From contig DBRC01000027.1 in NCBI GenBank assembly GCA_002305505.1, positions 63,837-116,449 on the forward strand: a stretch of DNA of 52,613 nucleotides, in the 5' to 3' direction. Below are positions 33,904 to 42,744 of the stretch, piece after piece (within the stretch, counting starts at the first letter, position 1; each line of letters begins with the position of its first letter). The translations under genes and the position numbers were made by a program. A model generated the notes under the pieces. It ran no database searches. It worked only from the letters and a program-made list of their open reading frames with translations, and had not been told where the DNA came from. The DNA comes from Prevotella sp. UBA1378 (lineage in GTDB: Bacteria > Bacteroidota > Bacteroidia > Bacteroidales > Bacteroidaceae).

Positions 33904-34995
33904 ATGACGAACACAACGGAAAACGTGAATCTATGTGGTCTGAATCGTAAAGATTTCCAGACCACGGTGAACGGTAAAAAAACTGATTTATACATATTAA
34001 GGAATCGTCAAGGTTATGAAGTGGCAATCACTAATTATGGTGGTGCCATCTGTGCAATTATGGTACCCGATAAAGACGGGAACGTCGCCAACGTGATTCA
34101 AGGCCATGACAACATCCAAGACGTCATCAATAGTCCCGAACCTTTTCTCTCAACGCTAATCGGCCGCTACGGCAACCGCATCTGCCGCGGGCAGTTCACA
34201 TTGAACAAGAAAGAATACCAATTGGCTATTAACAACGGGCCTAACGCCTTGCACGGAGGCCCTACTGGATTCCATGCCCGCGTATGGGATGCCCGCCAAA
34301 TGGGGCCGCGCTCCTTAGCACTCCATTACGTGTCGGCCTATGGTGAAGAAGGCTTTACCGGAGAATTCAGGGTTACGGTCGAATTCACATTCACCGACCA
34401 AAACGAGCTCGTCATCGAATACCTTGCCTGCACGAATAAAAAAACCGTCATGAACTTGACTCATCACGGATTCTTCAGCTTGTCAGGCATAGCAAACCCC
34501 ACCCCGACAATCGATAACCTCATCTGCGAAATCAATGCAGATTTTTATATACCAATTGACGACACATCCATTCCGACAGGAGAAATCTTAAAAGTGGCAG
34601 GGACACCTTTCGATTTCAGGACAGCGAAAGAAGTGGGGAAAGATATCAATGCAGACAACGAACAGATAAAGAACGGGGCTGGATACGACCATTGCTTTGT
34701 TCTCAACAAGAAAGAAGAGGGCCAGCTGAGCTTTGCCGCGAAAATCAAAGAACCCGTAAGCGGCCGCACCATGGAAGTGTATACAACAGAACCCGGGGTG
34801 CAATTGTATACGGATAACTGGGCCGACGGCTATACCGGGCAACACGGTGCAACTTTCCCACGCCGCTCTGCAATCTGTTTTGAATGCCAGCATTTCCCGG
34901 ACACGCCTAACCATCCTTACTTCCCGTCGGTTATACTCGGTCCGAACGAGCAATATAAACAAAAAACGATTTACAAATTCGGAGTTGAAAAATAG
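33904..34995 (+). CDS. galM: Cytoplasmic aldose 1-epimerase (galactose mutarotase)
   Basis: The 363-residue protein interconverts alpha and beta anomers of galactose and other aldoses. It has the catalytic His in NLTHHGFFSLSG and the catalytic Glu in CFECQHFPDTPNHP, plus NALHGGPTGFH. It has no signal peptide, unlike the second epimerase at 38340. It opens an operon with an MFS permease and galactokinase, which supports a role in galactose use. A hairpin (35015-35041) separates it from the permease gene. Confidence 0.92.
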   Translation: MTNTTENVNLCGLNRKDFQTTVNGKKTDLYILRNRQGYEVAITNYGGAICAIMVPDKDGNVANVIQGHDNIQDVINSPEPFLSTLIGRYGNRICRGQFTLNKKEYQLAINNGPNALHGGPTGFHARVWDARQMGPRSLALHYVSAYGEEGFTGEFRVTVEFTFTDQNELVIEYLACTNKKTVMNLTHHGFFSLSGIANPTPTIDNLICEINADFYIPIDDTSIPTGEILKVAGTPFDFRTAKEVGKDINADNEQIKNGAGYDHCFVLNKKEEGQLSFAAKIKEPVSGRTMEVYTTEPGVQLYTDNWADGYTGQHGATFPRRSAICFECQHFPDTPNHPYFPSVILGPNEQYKQKTIYKFGVEK

Positions 34996-35014
34996 TATTT
35001 AAGTACAACTTAAC

Positions 35015-35041
35015 CCCCTCCTTTAGATACCGAAGGAGGGG
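35015..35041 (+). terminator. Intraoperonic hairpin between galM and the permease gene
   Basis: CCCCTCCTT (35015-35023) and AAGGAGGGG (35033-35041) form a 9-bp stem with a 9-base loop. Only TTTA follows, so it may attenuate transcription or protect the RNA end rather than stop transcription fully. Confidence 0.5.
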
Positions 35042-35098
35042 TTTAGGGTGTTTATAAGCCAACTATTCATTGAATAACTATAACTAAAAAAAACAATA

Positions 35099-36406
35099 AT
35101 GTCAAATTCTCAAAAAAATCAAGGTAGCATCATAGCCATCATCACGATGTTCTTCCTCTATGCTATGATCTCGTTCGTAACAAACTTAGCAGCACCAATC
35201 GGTGTAATATGGAAAAACCAGCCGGAAATCGGAGGTAGCAACCTACTCGGAATGATGGGTAACTTTATGAACTTCTTTGCCTATCTGTTCATGGGTATCC
35301 CCGCCGGAAAGCTGCTGACCAAGGTAGGCTACAAGAAAACAGCCCTTCTCGGCATCGGCGTGGGATTCATCGGTGTATTCATCCAGTTCTTATCCGGTTT
35401 CCCCACCGGACTTATGGGATTTTATGTTTATCTGCTTGGAGCGTTCATATCCGGTTTTTCCGTATGCCTGCTCAACACCGTGGTCAATCCCATGCTGAAC
35501 CTAATCGGCGGAGGAGGGAACCGCGGCAACCAGCTGAACTTGATTGGAGGTACGCTGAACTCACTTTCAGGAACACTGACGCCAATGCTCGTCGGTGCGC
35601 TGATTGGCACAGTTACAGCCAGCACCCAGATGGCTGACGTGAACCTTGTGTTGTATATTGCAATGGGAGTATTTGCTTCGGCACTCGTCATCTTGTCATT
35701 CATCCCCATAAAAGACCCTGAAATCGGGAAGGTAACGGCAGAGACAAAGTTCGAAGATTCCCCGTGGGCTTTCAGGCATTGCGTACTTGGTGTCATTGCC
35801 ATTTTCGTATATGTAGGCGTAGAAGTGGGTATACCTGGCACATTGAACTTCTATATCTCTGACACCAGCGAAAAAGGTGCAGGCCTGTCAGCGAATGCAG
35901 CCGCCATCGGCGGATTCGTTGCCGGAACCTACTGGCTGTTAATGCTGGTGGGCCGTTTCATTTCCGGCTTCATTGCTGATAAGGTTTCGTCGAAGATGCT
36001 GATGATTTGTACATCAGGCACCGGTATCCTGCTGATTACTCTTGCCATGATAGCTCCCAAAAGTATTACCACAACAATGCCTTTGTTCACAGGAAACTCG
36101 TTCGCTATGCTTGAAGTCCCGCTCAGTGCCCTTTTACTTGTGCTCTGCGGTCTCTGCACTTCCGTCATGTGGTCGTCGATTTTTAACCTTGCAACAGAAG
36201 GGCTCGGGAAATATACAGCCCAAGCATCGGGCATTTTCATGATGATGGTTGTCGGAGGAGGAGTATTACCGCTGATTCAGAATTACATTGCCGACAATGC
36301 CGGATATATGATTAGCTATATCGTTCCGCTTCTTGCCATGGCCTACATGTTCTGGTATGCTTTCTTTGGCTCGAAAAATGTCAATACAGACATTCCGGTT
36401 GAATAA
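35099..36406 (+). CDS. MFS sugar permease (FucP/GluP-like), probably galactose/glucose
   Basis: The 435-residue protein has about twelve transmembrane helices and follows the FucP/GluP subgroup of the major facilitator superfamily: MFFLYAMISFVTN in helix 1, AGKLLTKVGYKKTALLG after helix 2, and LMLVGRFISGFIADK at the central loop. These are proton-linked importers of fucose, glucose or galactose. Lying between galM and galK it most likely imports galactose, possibly glucose as well. The start follows an AT-rich leader with no clear Shine-Dalgarno site. Confidence 0.88.
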   Translation: MSNSQKNQGSIIAIITMFFLYAMISFVTNLAAPIGVIWKNQPEIGGSNLLGMMGNFMNFFAYLFMGIPAGKLLTKVGYKKTALLGIGVGFIGVFIQFLSGFPTGLMGFYVYLLGAFISGFSVCLLNTVVNPMLNLIGGGGNRGNQLNLIGGTLNSLSGTLTPMLVGALIGTVTASTQMADVNLVLYIAMGVFASALVILSFIPIKDPEIGKVTAETKFEDSPWAFRHCVLGVIAIFVYVGVEVGIPGTLNFYISDTSEKGAGLSANAAAIGGFVAGTYWLLMLVGRFISGFIADKVSSKMLMICTSGTGILLITLAMIAPKSITTTMPLFTGNSFAMLEVPLSALLLVLCGLCTSVMWSSIFNLATEGLGKYTAQASGIFMMMVVGGGVLPLIQNYIADNAGYMISYIVPLLAMAYMFWYAFFGSKNVNTDIPVE

Positions 36407-36445
36407 CCACGCACTATATTATTAACATCATAAAAACATTGGATC

Positions 36446-37609
36446 ATGGATATCGAATTTGTAAGAAGTCGTTTCATCAAACACTTTGACGGAAAAACAG
36501 GAAATGTTTACCATTCTCCCGGTCGCATTAATCTGATTGGTGAGCACACCGATTATAATGGCGGATTTGTATTTCCGGGAGCCGTAGATAAAGGCATCAT
36601 GGCGGAAATGCGCATCAACGGTACAGAAGATACCGTGATGGCTTATGCCATCGACTTGAAAGACCGCGTAGACTTTAAGCTGAGCGACCCGAATGGGCCA
36701 CGTGCAAGCTGGGCCCGCTATATTTATGGGATCTGCAAGGAAATGCAGAAATTAGGAGTACCAGTAAAAGGCTTTAATATCGCATTTGCCGGTGATGTGC
36801 CGCTCGGCGCAGGTATGTCTTCATCTGCTGCAATGGAGAGCTGTTTTGCATGCGGTTTGAATGATCTTTTCGGGGACAATAAAGTCAGCAAGTGGGATAT
36901 GGCCTTGGCCGGCCAGGCTACCGAACATAATTATTGCGGTGTAAACTGCGGTATTATGGACCAGTTTGCAAGTGTCTTCGGAAAAGCAGGATGCCTAATG
37001 CGCCTCGACTGCCGCAGCCGTGAGTTCGAATACTTCCCGTTCAACCCCGTAGGGTATAAGCTTGTCCTTCTCGACTCGGTCGTTAAGCACGAGTTAGCCG
37101 GCTCGCCGTACAACGACCGCCGTAACAGTTGCGAAAATGTAGTCAGGCATATTGCAGCTAAACATCCGGAAGGAAAGTTCGAAACGTTGCGCGACTGCAC
37201 ATGGGAACAGCTGGATGAAGTAAGGGCGGAAGTTGGGGAAGAAGACTACAGCCGTGCCAAGTTTGTTCTCGGGGAAAAGGACCGCGTTCTTGCTGTCTGC
37301 GACGCACTGAATGCTGGCGACTATGAGACCGTCGGGAAAATGATGTATGAAACGCATGCCGGCTTGTCAAAGGATTACGAGGTGTCATGTGAAGAACTCG
37401 ACTTCCTGAACGATATTGCAAAAGAAAACGGCGTAACGGGTAGCCGCATTATGGGCGGCGGTTTCGGCGGCTGCACTATTAATCTTGTAAAAGACGAGAT
37501 TTATAGCCAATTCATTACAGACGCCAAAGAAAAGTTCAACGCCAAATATGGCCATTACCCTAAAGTGTATGACGTAGTCATTGGCGACGGTTCGCGCAAA
37601 CTCTGCTAA
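36446..37609 (+). CDS. galK: Galactokinase
   Basis: The 387-residue GHMP kinase makes galactose 1-phosphate. It has the N-terminal galactokinase motif GRINLIGEHTDYNGGF, the ATP loop PLGAGMSSSAAME and the C-terminal MGGGFGGCTI. It is the last gene of the galM-permease-galK operon. galT and galE are not present here, so the rest of the Leloir pathway must be encoded elsewhere. A strong hairpin terminator follows at 37633. Confidence 0.96.
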   Translation: MDIEFVRSRFIKHFDGKTGNVYHSPGRINLIGEHTDYNGGFVFPGAVDKGIMAEMRINGTEDTVMAYAIDLKDRVDFKLSDPNGPRASWARYIYGICKEMQKLGVPVKGFNIAFAGDVPLGAGMSSSAAMESCFACGLNDLFGDNKVSKWDMALAGQATEHNYCGVNCGIMDQFASVFGKAGCLMRLDCRSREFEYFPFNPVGYKLVLLDSVVKHELAGSPYNDRRNSCENVVRHIAAKHPEGKFETLRDCTWEQLDEVRAEVGEEDYSRAKFVLGEKDRVLAVCDALNAGDYETVGKMMYETHAGLSKDYEVSCEELDFLNDIAKENGVTGSRIMGGGFGGCTINLVKDEIYSQFITDAKEKFNAKYGHYPKVYDVVIGDGSRKLC

Positions 37610-37632
37610 CCGATTCATAATACATCTATCAT

Positions 37633-37667
37633 ACGGGGCGAGGTACAGACACTCGCCCCGTCTTAAT
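37633..37667 (+). terminator. Terminator of the galactose operon
   Basis: ACGGGGCGAG (37633-37642) and CTCGCCCCGT (37652-37661) form a perfect 10-bp stem with a 9-base loop, followed by CTTAATT. Confidence 0.72.
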
Positions 37668-37681
37668 TAATCTCGAACAAC

Positions 37682-38140
37682 ATGTTCAATATAAACAGAA
37701 GCTACATCAACCTGCAATTCGATGCATTCGAATTATTGCTGGAAAATATTTATTACGTCCGGGCAAGATATAAGAATGACTCCACGTTGCCACAAGTCCA
37801 AGACTACAATATGGACGACAGCTATTTCGAAAGATACTTGGAAGCCAAACAGGATTACCTGCGCTGGAAAGAATCTGTGCGCAGAGCCGGGCCTACCACA
37901 CTGGTCATCTTCATCTGTATACTGTTCATCGGGCTCGGTTTTTTCTTCTCCACCCCTGTTGCACTCACACTGGGCTTACTTATCTGCCTCCCCATCTGCC
38001 TGCTACTATGGAGCATATACACAATAAAGGATAAAAGACATACCAAAAACTTTAATGACATCAATGCCGAGAGTTACATTAAGGCTCTAAAACTATGGAT
38101 TATTGAACATAAGGCGAATGACGCTAATATCACGTTATAA
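37682..38140 (+). CDS. Orphan protein with two transmembrane helices
   Basis: The 152-residue protein has a soluble, helical N-terminus rich in Tyr, Asp and Glu (1-70). Two close hydrophobic segments follow (about 76-92 and 95-117), joined by a very short turn, then a polar C-terminus (about 40 residues). No family is recognised. The layout of a helical part plus a 2TM hairpin recalls SLATT-type proteins, but this is only a resemblance. It sits alone between the galactose terminator and the arabinose promoter region, with no visible promoter of its own. Confidence 0.65.
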   Translation: MFNINRSYINLQFDAFELLLENIYYVRARYKNDSTLPQVQDYNMDDSYFERYLEAKQDYLRWKESVRRAGPTTLVIFICILFIGLGFFFSTPVALTLGLLICLPICLLLWSIYTIKDKRHTKNFNDINAESYIKALKLWIIEHKANDANITL

Positions 38141-38215
38141 AATTAATCAAGATGAAGCCATACGTCTGCACCAGCCATGCAAATCTGTTTAATTTAGTTA
38201 AAAACAGCCCATTGT

Positions 38216-38232
38216 AGTGTAGCAAGTACACT
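38216..38232. promoter_or_regulatory. Palindrome upstream of the arabinose cluster, candidate AraR operator
   Basis: AGTGTA-GCAAG-TACACT is a perfect inverted repeat of 6-bp arms with a 5-bp centre. It lies 108 bp before the epimerase ATG and about 50 bp upstream of the promoter elements. A second, smaller repeat TTGT-TAT-ACAA (38261-38271) overlaps the -33 box. Either could be bound by the Nudix regulator encoded at 41235. Confidence 0.45.
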
Positions 38233-38260
38233 TTATTGAAAAAATAATCAGGAAATTCCA

Positions 38261-38290
38261 TTGTTATACAAGAAAATAATTGTAATTTTA
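38261..38290 (+). promoter_or_regulatory. Promoter of the arabinose cluster
   Basis: TTG (38261-38263), 19 bp, TAATTTTA (38283-38290) matches the class except for the last base of the -7 box. The start codon of the epimerase gene is 49 bp further on. Confidence 0.45.
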
Positions 38291-38339
38291 CACACAAAAA
38301 AAATAATCTTTAAATAATATAACTAAAAACCATTTGACA

Positions 38340-39515
38340 ATGAAAAGCCTTAAGTTATCTTTCATGGGTATCGGCATCATGGCTATGCTATCATCCTGTA
38401 CAGGCATCCAGCAGGCAGGAACGACAGTTTCCGGTTTATCCCCTGCCAAGTTCGACTCAACAATCAACGGCAAACAAACACATCTGTACACTCTGAAAAA
38501 CCAGAATGGTATGGAGGTATGTATCACGAACTATGGCGCCCGCGTAGTGTCGCTTGTCGTTCCGGACAAGAACGGTAATCCAACCGATGTAGTCCTTGGT
38601 TACGACAACATCGCACAATATGCAGACACGCTGAATTCCCCGAGCGACTACGGTTCATCCGTGGGGCGCTATGCCAACCGCATTAATGACGGGAAAATCA
38701 TTGTTGCCGGGCAACAGTACCAACTTACGCAAAATGATACCGGCAACGGTGCCAAGCATTGCCTGCACGGCGGTGGAAATACCGGATGGATGCATCAAGT
38801 ATACGATGCGGAACAAATCGGTGATTCCATACTGAAACTAACCCTCGTGTCGCCCGACGGAGATAATGGCTTCCCAGGAACAGTGACAGCGATAACCACG
38901 TATAAGGTCACCGCAGACAATATACTCGACATAACCTTTGAAGCTACCACAGACAAGGAAACCATCATCAATATGACCAACCACAATTATTATAACCTGA
39001 ACGGTGACTTATCGAAAGAGGGTATGGATATGGTGCTCTACGTCAATGCGGACAACTACACCCCATCGGATGCTTCATATATGACTACCGGCGAAATTGT
39101 TCCCGTCGAAGGTACCCCAATGGACTTCCGTACTGCCCATGCGATCTCCGACAGCATAAATTCCGACTTCCAACAGATAAAGAATGCTACCGGATACGAT
39201 CACAATTGGTGCTTGAACACATACAAAGACGGGAAAGGCGACGATACACAGGTTTGCGCATCCCTTTACTCTCCCCAAACAGGCATTTTCCTCGAAATGT
39301 TCACCAATGAGCCTGGTGTACAGGTTTACACGGGTAATTTCCAAGGCACAGGCATCAGTTGCAAAAACGGCATCAAATATCCAAAACACGTCAGTGTATG
39401 CCTGGAAAGCCAAAAGTATCCGGATTCCCCGAATAAGAAAAACTGGCCAAGCCCTTACTTAAAGCCCGGCGAGAAGTATTACAGCCATGCAGCTTACAAA
39501 TTTTCGATTAAATAA
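38340..39515 (+). CDS. Aldose 1-epimerase, lipoprotein form
   Basis: The 391-residue protein has a lipoprotein signal (MKSLKLSFMGIGIMAMLSSC, lipidated Cys at 20), so it acts in the periplasm or on the membrane surface. Catalytic residues are present: His in NMTNHNYYNLNG and Glu in VCLESQKYPDSPNK. As first gene of the arabinose cluster it probably equilibrates arabinose anomers before uptake by the symporter, which starts 33 bp later. The ATG at 38340 is preferred over an in-frame TTG two codons upstream. It differs clearly from the cytoplasmic galM product at 33904. Confidence 0.92.
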   Translation: MKSLKLSFMGIGIMAMLSSCTGIQQAGTTVSGLSPAKFDSTINGKQTHLYTLKNQNGMEVCITNYGARVVSLVVPDKNGNPTDVVLGYDNIAQYADTLNSPSDYGSSVGRYANRINDGKIIVAGQQYQLTQNDTGNGAKHCLHGGGNTGWMHQVYDAEQIGDSILKLTLVSPDGDNGFPGTVTAITTYKVTADNILDITFEATTDKETIINMTNHNYYNLNGDLSKEGMDMVLYVNADNYTPSDASYMTTGEIVPVEGTPMDFRTAHAISDSINSDFQQIKNATGYDHNWCLNTYKDGKGDDTQVCASLYSPQTGIFLEMFTNEPGVQVYTGNFQGTGISCKNGIKYPKHVSVCLESQKYPDSPNKKNWPSPYLKPGEKYYSHAAYKFSIK

Positions 39516-39548
39516 TATTAATGAGTAACAAAAAATAATCAAACAATT

Positions 39549-41231
39549 ATGCAATTATTAGATTGGATTGTCATTGGTGTCTTCTGTCTGGCACTGATTG
39601 GTATCGTAATTTGGGTTGTCAGCCAAAAGAACAACAACTCTGCAGACTATTTTCTTGGCGGTAAAGATGCAACATGGATTGCAATTGGTGCCAGTATCTT
39701 TGCGTCCAACATCGGCTCGGAACACTTGATAGGTCTGGCCGGTGCCGGAGCATCTTCGGGCATGGCAATGGCTCATTGGGAAATCCAAGGCTGGATGATC
39801 CTGATTCTCGGATGGGTGTTTGTTCCTTTCTACGCTCGTTCTATGGTTTATACCATGCCTGAATTCCTTGAACGCAGATATAATAAAGAAAGCCGCACTA
39901 TCCTGTCGGTCATCTCGCTCATCAGTTATGTATTGACTAAAGTTGCCGTTACTGTTTATGCTGGCGGCTTGGTATTCCAACAAGTATTTGGAATTGACAG
40001 TCTCTGGGGCATCGACTTTTTCTGGATTGCCGCCATCGGGCTCGTTGTCATTACCGCTCTATACACCATTTTCGGTGGAATGAAAAGCGTTCTTTATACC
40101 TCTGTGCTCCAGACCCCGATCCTGTTGCTCGGCTCCCTGATTATCCTCGTCCTCGGACTAAAAGCCGTAGGCGGATGGGATGAAGTAATGGCTACTTGCA
40201 GCCTTCAGCCGGTAAACGATTACGGAGATCACATGACCAACTTAATGCGCGACCTCAACGACCCGCAGTATCCATGGCTCGGCGCATTAGTGGGCTCGGC
40301 AACCATTGGTTTCTGGTATTGGTGTACAGACCAATATATTGTACAGCGTGTCCTTTCGGGAAAGAATGAGAAAGAAGCACGCCGCGGAACCATCTTCGGT
40401 GCATATCTGAAACTGCTCCCTGTATTTATATTCTTGATACCGGGCATGATTGCCTACGCCCTGAACGTAAAAGCAGGCGGTACTTTCTTGCCTACCGATG
40501 CCACCGGAGTTGCCATGAGCGACGCAGCCTTCCCCACCCTCGTAGCTAAACTGCTGCCTGCCGGTGTTAAAGGCCTTGTTGTATGTGGTATCCTTGCAGC
40601 CCTAATGAGCTCGCTTGCATCGTTATTCAATTCTTCTGCCATGCTGTTCACCATCGACTTCTATAAACGCCTGAAACCCAATACAGATGAAAAGACGCTT
40701 GTACGTATCGGACAGGTTGCAACAGTGGTGATTGTCGTGCTCGGCATCCTTTGGATTCCAATCATGCGAAGCGTCGGAAATGTACTATATAACTATTTGC
40801 AGGACGTTCAATCTGTTCTTGCCCCCGGCATTGCAGCTGCTTTCCTTCTGGGTATCTGCTGGAAGCGCGCATCTGCCAAGGGCGGCATGTGGGGCTTGCT
40901 CTCTGGTATCATCATCGGTCTTACCCGCCTCGGCGCTAAGGTATACTATAGCAACGTAACCGACGCAAGCGACAACTGGTTCAAAGCGTTCTTTTACGAC
41001 TTCAACTGGCTTTACTTCTGCGGCGTCATGCTCATCATCTGCTGTTTGATTGTCATCATTGTCAGTCTATTCACCGAGGCTCCCTCAGAAGAGAAAATCC
41101 GTGGATTGGTATTCGGCACATCCACTCCCGAGCAACGTGCAGCCACCCGTGCAAGCTGGAACCACTGGGATGTCATCCACACTGTAATCATCCTTACTTT
41201 CACTGTAGCATTCTATATCTACTTCTGGTAA
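39549..41231 (+). CDS. Sodium:solute symporter, probable L-arabinose importer (AraP type)
   Basis: The 560-residue protein has about fourteen transmembrane segments and SSS family markers: DWIVIGVFCLALIGIVIWV, SADYFLGGKDATWIAIGAS and SNIGSEHLIGLAGAGASSG, plus WYWCTDQYIVQRVL further on. The family includes SGLT-type sugar importers. Its position between the aldose epimerase and araR/araDA/araB points to L-arabinose as substrate; this is inferred from context. The next gene starts 3 bp after its stop. Confidence 0.9.
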   Translation: MQLLDWIVIGVFCLALIGIVIWVVSQKNNNSADYFLGGKDATWIAIGASIFASNIGSEHLIGLAGAGASSGMAMAHWEIQGWMILILGWVFVPFYARSMVYTMPEFLERRYNKESRTILSVISLISYVLTKVAVTVYAGGLVFQQVFGIDSLWGIDFFWIAAIGLVVITALYTIFGGMKSVLYTSVLQTPILLLGSLIILVLGLKAVGGWDEVMATCSLQPVNDYGDHMTNLMRDLNDPQYPWLGALVGSATIGFWYWCTDQYIVQRVLSGKNEKEARRGTIFGAYLKLLPVFIFLIPGMIAYALNVKAGGTFLPTDATGVAMSDAAFPTLVAKLLPAGVKGLVVCGILAALMSSLASLFNSSAMLFTIDFYKRLKPNTDEKTLVRIGQVATVVIVVLGILWIPIMRSVGNVLYNYLQDVQSVLAPGIAAAFLLGICWKRASAKGGMWGLLSGIIIGLTRLGAKVYYSNVTDASDNWFKAFFYDFNWLYFCGVMLIICCLIVIIVSLFTEAPSEEKIRGLVFGTSTPEQRAATRASWNHWDVIHTVIILTFTVAFYIYFW

Positions 41232-41234
41232 AAA

Positions 41235-41912
41235 ATGACAACATACTATCACGAATATTCTAAAGTCTTAGTTTCCGTCGACTGTATTATCTTTGGCTTC
41301 GACGAGGGAGAGCTGCGCGTGCTTATCGGCAAGCGCAAGCTCGACCCCGGCCGGGGCCAATGGTCACTCTACGGCGGCTTTGTCCGCAACAATGAAAGCG
41401 TGGACAATGCTGCCGGGAGGGTGCTTTATGAACTTACCGGACTGCGCAATCTGTATATGCGGCAGGTCGGTGCTTTCGGTAACGTCGACCGCGATCCGGG
41501 CGAACGCGTCATCTCAATCGTCTATTATGCATTAATCAATGTGAAAGACTACGAGAAAGCCCAACAAGAACTTTACGATGCACAATGGGTTAACATCAAC
41601 GAACTTCCCCAGCTGTACTCCGACCATAAAGAAATGGTGAAGAAAGCAAGACGCATGATGCAAGATAAAATATCACGTGAGCTTATTAGTTTCCGCCTAT
41701 TGCCCAAACTGTTTACACTAACCCAACTCCAACGGTTGTACGAAGCCGTGAACGGAGAAGAAGTAGACAAGCGTAATTTCAGGAAACGCATCAAGGAGAT
41801 GGACTTCATCGAGAAGACTGCACTGATTGACAAAACCAGCTCAAAACGTGGTGCTTACTTGTATCAGTTCAATAAGAATACCTATAACGAGGATCCGAAT
41901 TTCAAACTTTAA
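41235..41912 (+). CDS. araR: Nudix-type transcriptional regulator of arabinose use (AraR)
   Basis: The 225-residue protein has an N-terminal Nudix fold (about 10-135) and a C-terminal winged-helix DNA-binding region (about 150-210, with TLTQLQRLYEAVNG and RNFRKRIKEMDF). The Nudix box is broken: GFVRNNE is followed by RVLYELTGL where REUxEExGU is expected, so two of the three catalytic Glu positions are missing. This fits a ligand sensor rather than a hydrolase, as known for the Bacteroides AraR and the NrtR group. It probably senses arabinose and controls the cluster. It is packed between the symporter gene and araD. Confidence 0.85.
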   Translation: MTTYYHEYSKVLVSVDCIIFGFDEGELRVLIGKRKLDPGRGQWSLYGGFVRNNESVDNAAGRVLYELTGLRNLYMRQVGAFGNVDRDPGERVISIVYYALINVKDYEKAQQELYDAQWVNINELPQLYSDHKEMVKKARRMMQDKISRELISFRLLPKLFTLTQLQRLYEAVNGEEVDKRNFRKRIKEMDFIEKTALIDKTSSKRGAYLYQFNKNTYNEDPNFKL

Positions 41913-41937
41913 CTGAGCAACATGCACCCTAACTGCA

Positions 41938-41959
41938 CCGGTATATGATAATGTACCGG
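41938..41959 (+). other. Stable hairpin between araR and araD
   Basis: CCGGTATAT (41938-41946) pairs with ATGTACCGG (41951-41959) around the loop GATA, a 9-bp stem with one G-U pair. AAAAAC follows and there is no T-run. It may set the relative mRNA levels of the upstream and downstream genes. Confidence 0.5.
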
Positions 41960-42000
41960 AAAAACAGCAGGAAATGCGCAAACACAAAACGTAAATCATC

Positions 42001-42702
42001 ATGTTAGAAGAACTTAAAGAAAAAGTATTCCGTGCCAATCTCGACCTTGTGAAGCATAACCTTGTGATTTTCACATGGGGAAATGTTTCCGGCATCGACC
42101 GCGGGAAAGGCTTGGTGGTCATTAAGCCATCGGGCGTCGATTACGAGACAATGAAAGCAAGCGACATGGTTGTTGTAGACTTGCAGACAGGAAAAGTTGT
42201 CGAGGGCGAGCTCAATCCCTCGTCCGATACCCCTACCCATCTTGTACTCTATCGCGAGTTTCCTGAAATCGGAGGCATTGTCCATACACATTCCACCTAT
42301 GCCACGGCATGGGCACAGGCGGGCAAGGACATTCCTAACATCGGAACAACGCATGCCGACTATTTCCATGATGCCATTCCATGTACCAACGACATGACAG
42401 AGGCAGAAGTTAAAGGCGAATACGAGCTCGAAACAGGCAATGTCATCGTGAAGCGTATCAAGGCCGGAAACATCAACCCTGTGCACACCCCCGGAGTACT
42501 GGTAAAGAACCACGGGCCATTCTCATGGGGCAAAGATGCGGATAATGCCGTATATAATTCCGTAGTGATGGAGCAAGTAGCCAAAATGGCTTTCATATCA
42601 TTCTCCGTCAATCCCGGCACAACGATGAACCCGCTGCTTATTGAGAAACACTTCTCACGCAAGCATGGCCCCAACGCCTACTATGGACAAAAAAAAGTAT
42701 AA
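42001..42702 (+). CDS. araD: L-ribulose-5-phosphate 4-epimerase
   Basis: The 233-residue zinc enzyme converts L-ribulose 5-phosphate to D-xylulose 5-phosphate. It has the class II aldolase-like metal motif in GGIVHTHSTYATAWAQAG (His-x-His) and the third His in LVKNHGPFSWG. The N-terminal NVSGIDR and VVIKPSGVDY bind the phosphate. Length and motifs match AraD. It lies 88 bp after araR, past a hairpin, and 42 bp before araA. Confidence 0.95.
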   Translation: MLEELKEKVFRANLDLVKHNLVIFTWGNVSGIDRGKGLVVIKPSGVDYETMKASDMVVVDLQTGKVVEGELNPSSDTPTHLVLYREFPEIGGIVHTHSTYATAWAQAGKDIPNIGTTHADYFHDAIPCTNDMTEAEVKGEYELETGNVIVKRIKAGNINPVHTPGVLVKNHGPFSWGKDADNAVYNSVVMEQVAKMAFISFSVNPGTTMNPLLIEKHFSRKHGPNAYYGQKKV

Positions 42703-42744
42703 AGATAACAGACAAATTCATTATTAACTAAAAACAAATAAGAG

